From Mobilicoccus sp. (GTDB lineage: Bacteria > Actinomycetota > Actinomycetes > Actinomycetales > Dermatophilaceae): DNA of 39,142 bases. Position numbers and translations under genes: made by a program. Shown piece after piece: positions 8,941-16,579 of the stretch. The DNA lies in the NCBI GenBank assembly GCA_030538585.1, contig JAUNTP010000004.1, forward strand, positions 1 to 39,142, written 5' to 3'. The notes under the pieces are model-generated. The model made no database searches, was not told the origin of the DNA, and was given only the letters and a program-made list of their open reading frames with translations. Within the stretch, counting starts at the first letter, position 1; every line of letters starts with the position of its first letter.

Positions 8941-9360
8941 TCAGGCCGCGAGCGGGAGGCCGGCGCTGCGCCAGGCGTGAAAACCGCCGTCGACGGCGTC
9001 GACCCACGGCAGGCCGAGCATGCGCAGATGGGCCGCGATCCGAGCCGCGAAGACACCGTCGCTCGACACGAGCACGACCGCCGAGTGCTGGGCGACCCGC
9101 TGGACGACGGCGAGGGCATCGCGCGGGTCGTCCACGACGACCGCGTCGACACCGAGCGAGCCGTCGACGGCGCGCGCCGGCGCCGGCCGCAGGTCGATGA
9201 CGACGCTGCGCTCGTAGAGGGCGTCCTGGAACGCGGCGCGGGCGGTCGTCACGTTCTCACCGCGAAGGGTCGGCCCGGCGAACAGTGAGGTGAGCAGGGC
9301 GGTCACGGTGGCGTCGTCGATGGCGGCAGCCGCGTGCGGGGGCGTGGCAGTGGTGGTCAT
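8941..9360 (-). CDS. Rhodanese-like domain protein lacking all cysteines
   Basis: A 139-residue single rhodanese domain. The fold is clear from VVIDLRPAPAR (the DxR region, 53-63), VVLVSSDGVFAARIAAHLRMLG and the terminal GGFHAWRSAGLPL. The loop that normally carries the catalytic cysteine (CxxG-type) reads SSDG here, and the protein contains no cysteine at all, so persulfide or perselenide transfer by the usual mechanism is not possible. It may act as a regulatory or binding domain. GAGGAA lies before the ATG. An upstream ORF encoding MRPLSCCR (9397-9423) suggests cysteine-responsive control. It converges on selD with a 2-base gap; a selenium link is suggested only by location. Confidence 0.85.
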   Translation of the reverse strand: MTTTATPPHAAAAIDDATVTALLTSLFAGPTLRGENVTTARAAFQDALYERSVVIDLRPAPARAVDGSLGVDAVVVDDPRDALAVVQRVAQHSAVVLVSSDGVFAARIAAHLRMLGLPWVDAVDGGFHAWRSAGLPLAA

Positions 9361-9396
9361 GGTTCCTCGTCGGTCGTGCGGGCAGGTCGGGGCGGC

Positions 9397-9423
9397 TCAG
9401 CGACAACAGCTGAGCGGGCGCAT
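9397..9423 (-). CDS. Putative cysteine-responsive leader peptide MRPLSCCR
   Basis: On the minus strand an ATG opens an 8-codon frame reading MRPLSCCR and stopping at TGA, 36 bases before the rhodanese-like start. Both cysteines use TGT, the less favoured Cys codon in so GC-rich a genome. Short upstream ORFs with consecutive Cys codons near the end are known in mycobacteria and relatives, where ribosome stalling when cysteine is scarce raises expression of the downstream sulfur gene. Size, tandem Cys codons, position and target type all fit that class. No strong Shine-Dalgarno is seen, so the RNA may be translated from close to its 5' end. The peptide is inferred, not proven. Confidence 0.6.
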   Translation of the reverse strand: MRPLSCCR

Positions 9424-9533
9424 TCGCCCGGCCCTACATACCTCGACTCGACTTATGGAACGCATAAGAAGATGAAATGTCAGACAGCGGGTTTCGTCCA
9501 GCCTCGACGGGGTAGATCCCGCATCGTGGACGT

Positions 9534-9551
9534 GACGGTGCTCGCACCGTC
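9534..9551. terminator. Short hairpin downstream of the OFA transporter gene
   Basis: GACGGTG, loop CTCG, CACCGTC: a perfect 7-bp stem 19 bases beyond the transporter stop codon. No T-tract follows, so it could be a weak terminator or just a stabilising 3' hairpin. Confidence 0.35.
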
Positions 9552-9570
9552 CGCGCGGCTCGGGGTCAGG

Positions 9571-10833
9571 TCATCCGGCAGCGTCGACCGTCGGGCGAGC
9601 GGGCCGCTTGGTGATGAGGGGCAGCACGGCACCGACCAGGGACACGACACCCACCACGGTGAACGCCAGGGTGTAGTTCTTGTCGGCGCCGAGCAGCCAG
9701 GTGGTCAATAGCGGCCCGGCGACCCCGCCGATGCTCCACGCCACCAACATGAGGCCGTAGATCCCGCCGGCATTCCTCACGCCGAAGAACGTGCCTGCCG
9801 TGGACGGCATCGTGCCGAAGCCGCCGCCGTAGCAGGTGTAGATGAGGGCGGCGAGTGTGACGAACAGCCACGGCGCTGCGGCGTGCGGCATGGCGATCAG
9901 GCAGATGCCCTGGATGGCGAGGATGCCGACGAACGCGGGCATCTTGCCGATGCGATCCGACGCCGCGGCCCACGCGATACGGCCGGCGCCGTTGAACAAC
10001 CCGAGGATGCCGACCAGGGCGGCGGCACCGGCAGCGGTGAAGCTCGCGATGTCCATCGCCGAAGCGCTCGCGACCGAGATGAGGGAAATGCCTGCGGTGA
10101 CCGACAGGGCGAGAATCGCCATGAGCAGGAACCACTGCGGGGTGCGCAACGCTTCGGCCTGCGTGAAGTCCCGCTCGCCGTCGGCCTGCTTGCCGCCGCC
10201 TGACGTCTCGTCCTCGGCGGGCGGGTTCGCGAAGGTCGCGGCGCCCAGGACGCCGAGGACGAGGTAGCCGATGCCCAGGGGTAGGAACGCCGACGTGGGC
10301 TCAGCCGGGTTCTGCTGGATGAGCATGTTCGCGAGCGGCGCGGTGATGACGGCACCGAACCCGAAACCACCCACCGCGAGACCGGTGACGAGACCCGCCT
10401 TGTCGGGAAACCACTTCTGCAGCATGGCGATCGGCACGATGTAGGCCAGGCCGAGACCGAAACCCGACAGCACGCCGTAGCCGACGATGAGGATCCACAG
10501 GTCGCCCGCGTCTCGGGCGAACGAGCTGAGGATGATGCCGACGGAGTACACGACGACGCCGACGAGGGCCACGATGCGCGGACCGCGCTTGTCCTGGATG
10601 CGGCCGCCGATGAACGTGCCGACGAAGATCATGCCGATGGCGACCTGGAAGGGGATCGACCCCTGCACGGGGGTGAGGCGCATCGTCGAGTCGTCGGCCT
10701 GCAGCGCCCGGGCGAACACGCTCCAGGCGTATACGGCGCCGATGGCGAGTTGGACGAGGACACCGCCGGCGAGGATGACCCACCGACGGGAGGAGTTCGT
10801 GGTGCCGGAGGTGGTCGTCGGGGCGGTGGACAC
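9571..10833 (-). CDS. OFA-family MFS transporter (oxalate/formate antiporter type)
   Basis: A 420-residue, 12-helix major facilitator. The first helix GGVLVQLAIGAVYAWSVF (24-41) is the signature region of the oxalate/formate antiporter (OFA) family typified by OxlT. Other family features are GGRIQDKRGPR (76-86) between helices 2 and 3, and a long cytoplasmic loop (ETSGGGKQADGERDFTQAEAL) between helices 6 and 7. The start is GTG at 10833 with GGAAAGG upstream. It is the last gene of the formate dehydrogenase operon, 45 bases after nrfD. Context suggests it supplies formate or exchanges it for another anion, but OFA members also carry unrelated acids, so the substrate is inferred. Confidence 0.88.
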   Translation of the reverse strand: MSTAPTTTSGTTNSSRRWVILAGGVLVQLAIGAVYAWSVFARALQADDSTMRLTPVQGSIPFQVAIGMIFVGTFIGGRIQDKRGPRIVALVGVVVYSVGIILSSFARDAGDLWILIVGYGVLSGFGLGLAYIVPIAMLQKWFPDKAGLVTGLAVGGFGFGAVITAPLANMLIQQNPAEPTSAFLPLGIGYLVLGVLGAATFANPPAEDETSGGGKQADGERDFTQAEALRTPQWFLLMAILALSVTAGISLISVASASAMDIASFTAAGAAALVGILGLFNGAGRIAWAAASDRIGKMPAFVGILAIQGICLIAMPHAAAPWLFVTLAALIYTCYGGGFGTMPSTAGTFFGVRNAGGIYGLMLVAWSIGGVAGPLLTTWLLGADKNYTLAFTVVGVVSLVGAVLPLITKRPARPTVDAAG

Positions 10834-10853
10834 GGGCAGGCCTTTCCGAGCGC

Positions 10854-10870
10854 GGCCCCTCGCGGGGGCC
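10854..10870. other. Intercistronic hairpin between nrfD-like gene and transporter
   Basis: GGCCCC at 10854-10859 pairs with GGGGCC at 10865-10870 around a 5-base loop, between the TAA of the NrfD-like gene and the GTG of the transporter. It lacks a T-tract. It may stabilise the upstream message or attenuate transporter expression. Confidence 0.35.
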
Positions 10871-10878
10871 GAGGGGGG

Positions 10879-11925
10879 TTACGCGGTGACGATGGGGCCG
10901 AATCCGTCGGCCGCGCCGGTCCGGTCCCGCAGCCGCTGTTCGAGGCGCTGGCGTTGCGGGACGACGGTGTACTTGGGGTCGCGCGCCGAGACCATGCCCG
11001 CCTCGAAGACCCCGAAGCGGGTGAGGGCCGACCCGGCGTTGAGCGCCAGCCCGGCGACGACGGCCGCGCCGCGGTGCCGCCCGGCGAGGGCGGTGAGCGC
11101 CACCCCGGCGACGGTGAGGGCCTTGGCGAGCCGCAGGTGGGAGCCGGCCCTGCCCTCATGGAGGGGTTCGGCGAGCATCCCGAGGCGGGAGCTCATCACC
11201 TGGAACGCGGCCAGTTCGAGGCCGGAGCCGGCGATGGCGAGGCGGCGGGCCGGGGCGCACTGCACGGTGTCGGTCGTCATCATCGCGGCCCCGCCCGCGG
11301 CGGCGAGCGCCGACCCGACGAAGACGAACGGCAGTTGCGGGTAGGACGCGTGCCAGGTGGGGGTGGCGGTGTCGGCCAGCAGCACCGCGGTGTAGGCGGC
11401 GAGCGGCGCCGAGAACGCACCGGCGCCGAGGCTCGCGAGCCGGTCACCGACGGGCCAGAGCTGCTGACCCGGAACGCTCTTGGGCACGACGAACCGCAAG
11501 ACCTCCGAGGCGGCGGCCGCGCCGGTGAACGCGCCGAACCCCCCGAGGATCCATGAGCCCACCGACATCGGGGAGGTGAGTTTGACGGTCCGCATCATGT
11601 TGAGAAATCGGCTCGGCTTGCCGAGGTCCGCGATGAGCGCCGCGGTGCTGCCGCCCAGGGCGCCGAGGGCGATGAGGCGGCTGTTGCGCTGCAGCTCGCG
11701 CCGCCCGGTCATCTCCGCGCCGGCGGCCAGCAGCGCCGATCCCGCGGCGAGACCACCGAGGTAGAGGTAGGTGGGGATCTCGTGCTTCCACGGCGCCGGC
11801 TTGACGATGTTGCGGCCGTAGTAGGAGCTGAACTCCGCGGGCGGCACCATGACGTCCTCGCGCTGACGTCGCCGACGTCCTCCCTCCGCGCCCGCGGGGG
11901 ACGTGGTGTGCGGCGTGGCCGTCAT
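10879..11925 (-). CDS. NrfD/PsrC-like membrane subunit of formate dehydrogenase
   Basis: A 348-residue polytopic protein of the NrfD (polysulfide reductase C) family, which anchors redox complexes and passes electrons to the quinone pool without haem. After a basic cytoplasmic N-terminus (GGRRRRQRED) comes SSYYGRNIVKPAPWKHEIPTYLYLGGLAAGS, the family's typical first-helix entry, then LGKPSRFLNMMRTVKLTSPMSVGSW (about 101-125), a highly conserved NrfD stretch, and further helices. The ATG at 11925 overlaps the stop of the iron-sulfur subunit (ATGA), so translation is coupled. It replaces the cytochrome b556 gamma subunit of E. coli FDH-N. The C-terminal tail (RQRLEQRLRDRTG) is soluble and charged. 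Confidence 0.92.
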   Translation of the reverse strand: MTATPHTTSPAGAEGGRRRRQREDVMVPPAEFSSYYGRNIVKPAPWKHEIPTYLYLGGLAAGSALLAAGAEMTGRRELQRNSRLIALGALGGSTAALIADLGKPSRFLNMMRTVKLTSPMSVGSWILGGFGAFTGAAAASEVLRFVVPKSVPGQQLWPVGDRLASLGAGAFSAPLAAYTAVLLADTATPTWHASYPQLPFVFVGSALAAAGGAAMMTTDTVQCAPARRLAIAGSGLELAAFQVMSSRLGMLAEPLHEGRAGSHLRLAKALTVAGVALTALAGRHRGAAVVAGLALNAGSALTRFGVFEAGMVSARDPKYTVVPQRQRLEQRLRDRTGAADGFGPIVTA

Positions 11926-13019
11926 GACCGCCTCCCGAGAAAGCTCACGGCCGCGAGGCCGAGCATGGCCACCCCGGCCCACCCGGCCTTGCTGAAGATG
12001 TCGGGCAGGTCAGCGGTGGTGACGACGGGGTCCGGCGGCAGACCGTAGACCTCCGGCTCGTCGAGGAGCAGGAACACCGACCCGGTGCCGCCGACGCCGT
12101 CGTTCTCGCTCGCGCCGTAGAGGCGGGCCTCGGTGTAGCCCTGCTCGTGCAGGGCCTCGACGCGGCTCTGCGCGCGGGCCCGCATGTCGTCGAGGTCGCC
12201 GTACTGGATCGAGGTCGTCGGGCACGCCTGCGCGCAGGCCGGCGTCTGGTCGGCGCCGATGCGGTCATAGCAGAGCGTGCACTTCTGGGCGATGCCCTCG
12301 TTCTTGACCGCGCCGGTCTGACCGTCGGGGCGCTCGCGGCGCTCGATGACGCCAAACGGGCATGCCGCCACGCAGTAGCCGCAGCCGTTGCAGATGTCGT
12401 CCTGCACGACGACCGTGCCGAACTCCGTGCGGAACAGCGATCCGGTCGGGCACACGTCGAGGCAGGCGGCGTGCGTGCAGTGTTTGCATACGTCGGAGGC
12501 GATGAGCCACCGGAAGTCCGGGACGGTGCCTGCCGCCAGGGCGTCGGCCGCGGCGCGCCGCGCGGCCTCGGGGTCGGTGAGCGGGTTCGCGTTGGCGCTG
12601 ACCGCCGACATCGCCGTGCCCGGCCCGTCCAGCGGCAGACCGGTCGGGGCGGCGTCCTCCACGCGGGGCTGCGTCGCGCGGGGCAGCGGGTCGGCCGTGC
12701 GCATCGTCGGCATCCCGAGGTCGACGAGCTGGGAGCCGGCCGCGCGGGCCCGGGCGACGCGGTCGCTGCCCTGCTCGACGAACGCGACGTGCCGCCACGT
12801 GCTCGCCCCGAGGGAGATGGTGTTGTCGTAGGAGTCACCCGTCATCCCCAGGCGGTCCATGGGGATGCCGTTCCACTCCTTGCACGCGACCTCGCACGCC
12901 TTGCAGCCGATGCAGATCGAGGTGTCGGTGAAGAACCCGGTGCGCTTCGGCGGGTTCTCCCACCCGGCGTCACGCGCCGGGTCGGTCGGCCCCGACAACT
13001 GGTTGCGCCAGAACCCCAT
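11922..13019 (-). CDS. Formate dehydrogenase iron-sulfur (beta) subunit, four [4Fe-4S] motifs
   Basis: A 365-residue electron-transfer subunit. The cysteine motifs are CIGCKACEVAC starting at C36, CKHCTHAACLDVCP, CNGCGYCVAACP and CTLCYDRIGADQTPACAQACP, enough for four [4Fe-4S] clusters as in FdnH. Between the first and second motifs lies an insertion of about 120 residues rich in Ala and Pro (PRATQPRVEDAAPTGLPLDG). The C-terminus ends in one hydrophobic helix (about 343-360), which would anchor it to the membrane as in FdnH. The ATG at 13019 follows the catalytic subunit's TGA after one base; MGFWRNQLSGP is the usual N-terminus of actinobacterial homologues. The stop overlaps the NrfD-like start by 4 bases. 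Confidence 0.94.
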   Translation of the reverse strand: MGFWRNQLSGPTDPARDAGWENPPKRTGFFTDTSICIGCKACEVACKEWNGIPMDRLGMTGDSYDNTISLGASTWRHVAFVEQGSDRVARARAAGSQLVDLGMPTMRTADPLPRATQPRVEDAAPTGLPLDGPGTAMSAVSANANPLTDPEAARRAAADALAAGTVPDFRWLIASDVCKHCTHAACLDVCPTGSLFRTEFGTVVVQDDICNGCGYCVAACPFGVIERRERPDGQTGAVKNEGIAQKCTLCYDRIGADQTPACAQACPTTSIQYGDLDDMRARAQSRVEALHEQGYTEARLYGASENDGVGGTGSVFLLLDEPEVYGLPPDPVVTTADLPDIFSKAGWAGVAMLGLAAVSFLGRRS

Positions 13020-13020
13020 G

Positions 13021-16000
13021 TCAGCCGCCCTCCTGAGACCCGCGGGCGATGCGCGCCTCGTCGGTGTGCGAATGCTGCGGTTCGGCGTCCACATGTCGCC
13101 GCGTGTTCCCCGTCGAGGTCGTGACGCCCGACAGCGATTGGTACTCCTCGATGAGCTGCAACAACGCCTCCCCGGTGGGGCGCCGGCCAGGGCGGATGTC
13201 GCAACTGGCGACCTTGCTCTCCTGGATGGCGACGTTGGGATCGAGCGTGACGCCGAGCAGGTCGTTGGCGCCGTCACCGGAGACGACGGCACCCTCGCCG
13301 CCCACACCCCAGTGGTAGGGCAGGCCGATCTGGTGGATCGTCTGCTCCCCGATGCGCAGCGGGCGCACCCGGTCGGTGACCAGCACCCGCGCCTCGATCG
13401 CCGAGCGCGGCGAGACGATCGTCGCCCAGCCGCCGTTCTCCAGGCCCCGTTCGGCCGCGAGGGCCGGCGACACCTCGCAGAAGATCTCCGGCTGCAACTC
13501 GGCGAGGTAGGGCAGCCACCGGCTCATGCCTCCGGCCGTGTGGTGCTCGGTGAGCCGGTAGGTGGTGAACACGTACGGGTAGACACCGACTCCGGGGTCG
13601 CCCGCCGAGGGGGCGGTGAGGTTGTCCTTGCGCGGGTAGACGAACCGCGAGGGGTTGCGCTGCTGGGTATACAGCGGGTTCTCCACAGGCGACTCCTGCG
13701 CCTCGTAGTGCGTCGGCAGCGGCCCGTCGACCATGCCCTTGGGCGCGTAGAGCCAGCCCTTGCCGTCGGCCTGCATGATGAACGGGTCGTCGCCGGCAAG
13801 GCCCTTCGGTCCGCCGGTTCCGGGCTCGGGCCGGTACGACGGCGGGGTGGTCACGGGGAAGTCGGGCACATCGTGCCCGGTCCAGCGGCCGGCCTCGGCG
13901 TCCCACCAGATGTAGGCCTTGCGCTCGCTCCACGGCTTGCCCTGCGGGTCGGCCGAGGCGCGGTTGTAGAGGATGCGCCGGTTGGCCGGCCACGCCCACC
14001 CCCACTCGGGGGAGACCCAGCTCTGCTCGGCGTCCGGCTTGCGCCGATTGGCCTGGTTGACGCCGTCGGCGTAGATGCCGCAGTAGATCCAGCAGCCGCC
14101 GCTCGTCGAGCCGTCGGCCTTCATCTGCGTGAACAGCGGCAGCATCTGCCCGGCCTTCTCGCCGGTGAGGTAGCGGCCGTTGATCTCGGCGAGCACCGAC
14201 TCCGGCTCGATCTCGCCGTGCTCATCGACCGGGTAGTCCCACGTGAGGTCGAGCAGGGCCCGGTCGCGCGGGTCGGCGGAGTCTGCGAGTTTGCGCCGCA
14301 GGACCCGGCCCAGCTCGTAGAAGAACTCCAGCTCGGAGGCGGCCTCACCCGGCGGCTCGACCGCTTTCTCGCGCCACTGCACGAGCCGCTGGGTCTGCGT
14401 GAACGTGCCGGCCTTCTCGGCGTACGCCGCCGCAGGCAGGAAGAACACCTCGGTACCGATGTCTTCGGTGTCCATCTCGCCGGTGGCGATCTCAGGACCG
14501 TTCTTCCAGAACGTCGCCGACTCGATCAGCGCTAGGTCGCGGACGACGAGCCACTTGAGCTTGCTCATCGCCTCACGCTGAAGGCGGCCGTGGCTCGACC
14601 CGACGGCCGGGTTCTGCCCGAGGAGGAAGTAGCCCTCCACGGTGCCGTCGATCATGCCCATCATCGTCGCGTAGGTGTTGTGGTTGCCGTCGATGCGCGG
14701 CAACCGGTCGTAACACCAGTCGTTCTCGGCCTGTGCGGCCTCGCCGTACCAGGCCTTGAGCAGGCTGACCGTGTAGGTGTCGGCTTCGGTCCAGAAGCCC
14801 TTCTGGCTCTTTCCGGCCACGGCCTTGATGTAGTCGTCGAAGGTGTCGTGGGTGCCCGCCTTCGGCATGGGCAGGTAACCGGGCAGCAGGTTGAACAGCG
14901 TCGGGATATCGGTGCTGCCCTGAATGCTCGCGTGGCCGCGCAGCGCCATGATGCCGCCACCGGGACGGCCCATGTTGCCGAGCAGCAACTGCAGGATCGC
15001 GGCGGTACGGATGAACTGCGCGCCGAGCGTGTGCTGGGTCCAGCCCACGGCGTAGGCGAAGCACGTCGTGCGCTCGCGGCCCGAGTTGGTCGTGATGGCC
15101 TCGGCGACGTACGCGAAGTCCTCCTGCGAGACGCCGCAGGTGCGCTCGACCAGTTCGGGTGTGTAGCGGGCGAAGTGCTTCTTGAGCACCTGCAGCACGC
15201 ACCGGGGGTCCGTCATCGTCTCGTCTCGGCGCACGACGGCGTGCTCGAGCGGGGGTCCGCCGGCACCGTATTCGTGACCGGCGGAGCTCTCCTTGTGCTC
15301 CGAGCCGCCCTCGGCGTGGCCATCCGGGGCGTCGATCTGGTCGTCACCGGCGCCGGAGTCATACCCCCACGACGTCATGTCGTAGGTGCCGGTCTCCGGG
15401 TCGTATCCCGAGAAGATGCCGTCGAGGTCTTCGGTGTCGCGGAAGTCCTCGTCGACGATCGTCGTCGCGTTCGTGTACGCCCGGACGTACTCCTCGAAGT
15501 AGAGGTCGTTGCTCAGGACGTGGTTGATGAGGGCGCCGAGGAGCACGATGTCGCTGCCGACTCGGATGGAGATCTGCTTGTCGGCTACCGCGGAGGTGCG
15601 CGTGAACCGCGGGTCGATGTGAATGATCTTCGCGCCGCGCAGCTTGGCCTCGGTCACCCACTGGTAGGCCACCGGGTGGTTCTCGGCCATGTTGGAACCC
15701 TGGATGACGATGCAGTCCGCATTCGCCATGTCCTGCACGAACTGCGTGGCGCCGCCGCGCCCGAACGAGGCCCCCAAACTGGGGACGGTGGCGGAGTGTC
15801 AAATACGCGCCTGGTTCTCGATCTGTACCGCTCCGAGCCCGGTGAAGAGCTTCTTGATGAGGTAGTTCTCCTCGTTGTCCAGCGTCGCGCCGCCGAGGGA
15901 GGCGATACCCATCGTGCGGTTGAGCGGGCGGCCCTGGGCGTCGTTGTCCTGCCAGGTGCGGCGTCGGGTCTCCAGGATGCGGTCCGCGATCATCTCGGTC

Positions 16001-16365
16001 GCCTCGGTGAGGCCCAGGTGCGTCCACTCGGTCGCGTACGGCGCCCGGTGCAGGACGCGGGTCTGCCGGGTGGGTGAGTTGACGAGCTGTTCGCTGGCGC
16101 TGCCCTTGGGGCACAGGCGCCCGCGCGAGATCGGCGAGTCGGGGTCGCCCTCGATCTGGGTGATCTTCTCGCCCGAGACGAAGATGCGTTGCCCGCACCC
16201 GACGGCGCAGTAGGGGCACACACTGCGCGCCACCCGATCTGCCGTGGTGGTGCGCGGGGTGAGGGAGCGGCTGCGCTCGGAGGTCACGGCCGGGCCACGC
16301 CCGAGGACGTCGCCCTCCTTGAGCTGTCGCAGCACCGGCCATTCGAGAAAGCGCCTGAGAGCCAT
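13021..16365 (-). CDS. fdh: Formate dehydrogenase catalytic (alpha) subunit, selenoprotein (Sec189)
   Basis: A molybdenum or tungsten bis-MGD enzyme that oxidises formate to CO2. The gene runs 1114 codons if the in-frame TGA at 15799-15801 is read as selenocysteine. A naive reading splits it into 188- and 918-residue pieces. The N-terminal [4Fe-4S] site is C50, C53, C57 (CPYCAVGC) and C85 (RLCPKG). The context NQARI-Sec-HSATV around residue 189 is the standard FDH-N active-site sequence, and GASFGRGGATQ follows. Downstream are the DPRFTRTSAVAD and GxxGRPGGG (NMGRPGGGIMALRGH) pterin-binding motifs and a C-terminal molydopterin-dinucleotide domain. A strong GGAGGTGA precedes the ATG. A twin-arginine pair (RRFL, 4-7) is present but no clear Tat hydrophobic stretch, so its side of the membrane is uncertain. 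It is the first gene of the fdh operon. Confidence 0.96.
15771..15801 (-). promoter_or_regulatory. Bacterial SECIS element with its UGA codon
   Basis: Counting the U of UGA as 1, bases 17-21 (TCCCC) face bases 27-31 (GGGGG) around a five-base loop AGTTT (22-26). U17, G23 and U24 occur at the same distances as the bulged U17 and loop G23/U24 that SelB contacts in E. coli fdhF. The first codons after UGA (CAC) also match. A longer lower stem is possible between CCGCC (8-12) and the GGCGG farther downstream. Together with selB in the same window, this supports Sec insertion rather than termination. Confidence 0.85.
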
Positions 16366-16579
16366 GGCTCACCTCCGTGATCGGCAGGCTTCCAGCCTAG
16401 CCCCGCTCCCCGCAGGAGGCGCGCGATGAAGGTTCGGGTTTCGGCGGGAGAGGGACGTCGGTGGAGTCGGGTGCGCGACGGGGTGGACAGCGTGGGGGTG
16501 GCTGCGAGACGCTGGAAACCAACCGTCCGGACGGTATAGTCCCGGCTCGGTGGCAATGACGTCGCAGAAAGGGCCCCCG
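16366..16579. promoter_or_regulatory. Divergent fdh / DUF6421 operon spacer
   Basis: The 214-base gap holds the control regions of two divergent operons. On the fdh side a TAGGCT -10-like element is the complement of 16394-16399, about 28 bases before the fdh start, but no good -35 is seen. On the other side lies the palindromic promoter described at 16513-16540. No FNR/CRP-type or molybdate-type box stands out. Confidence 0.4.
16513..16540 (+). promoter_or_regulatory. Promoter with 14-bp palindromic operator between -35 and -10
   Basis: TGGAAA (16513-16518) and TATAGT (16535-16540) are spaced by 16 bases and lie 40 bases upstream of the DUF6421-fusion start. The spacer is almost filled by ACCGTCCGGACGGT (16522-16535), a perfect 14-bp palindrome whose last T is the first base of the -10. 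A repressor bound there would block RNA polymerase directly; palindromes of this type are common for TetR-family regulators. No regulator gene lies next to it. Confidence 0.6.

Noticed and set aside
15777..15801. In-frame TGA splitting the formate dehydrogenase gene, suggesting a pseudogene
   Set aside because: The TGA lies exactly at the active-site residue (NQARI-TGA-HSATV), a SECIS hairpin follows, and selA, selB, selC and selD are all present. It is a selenocysteine codon.
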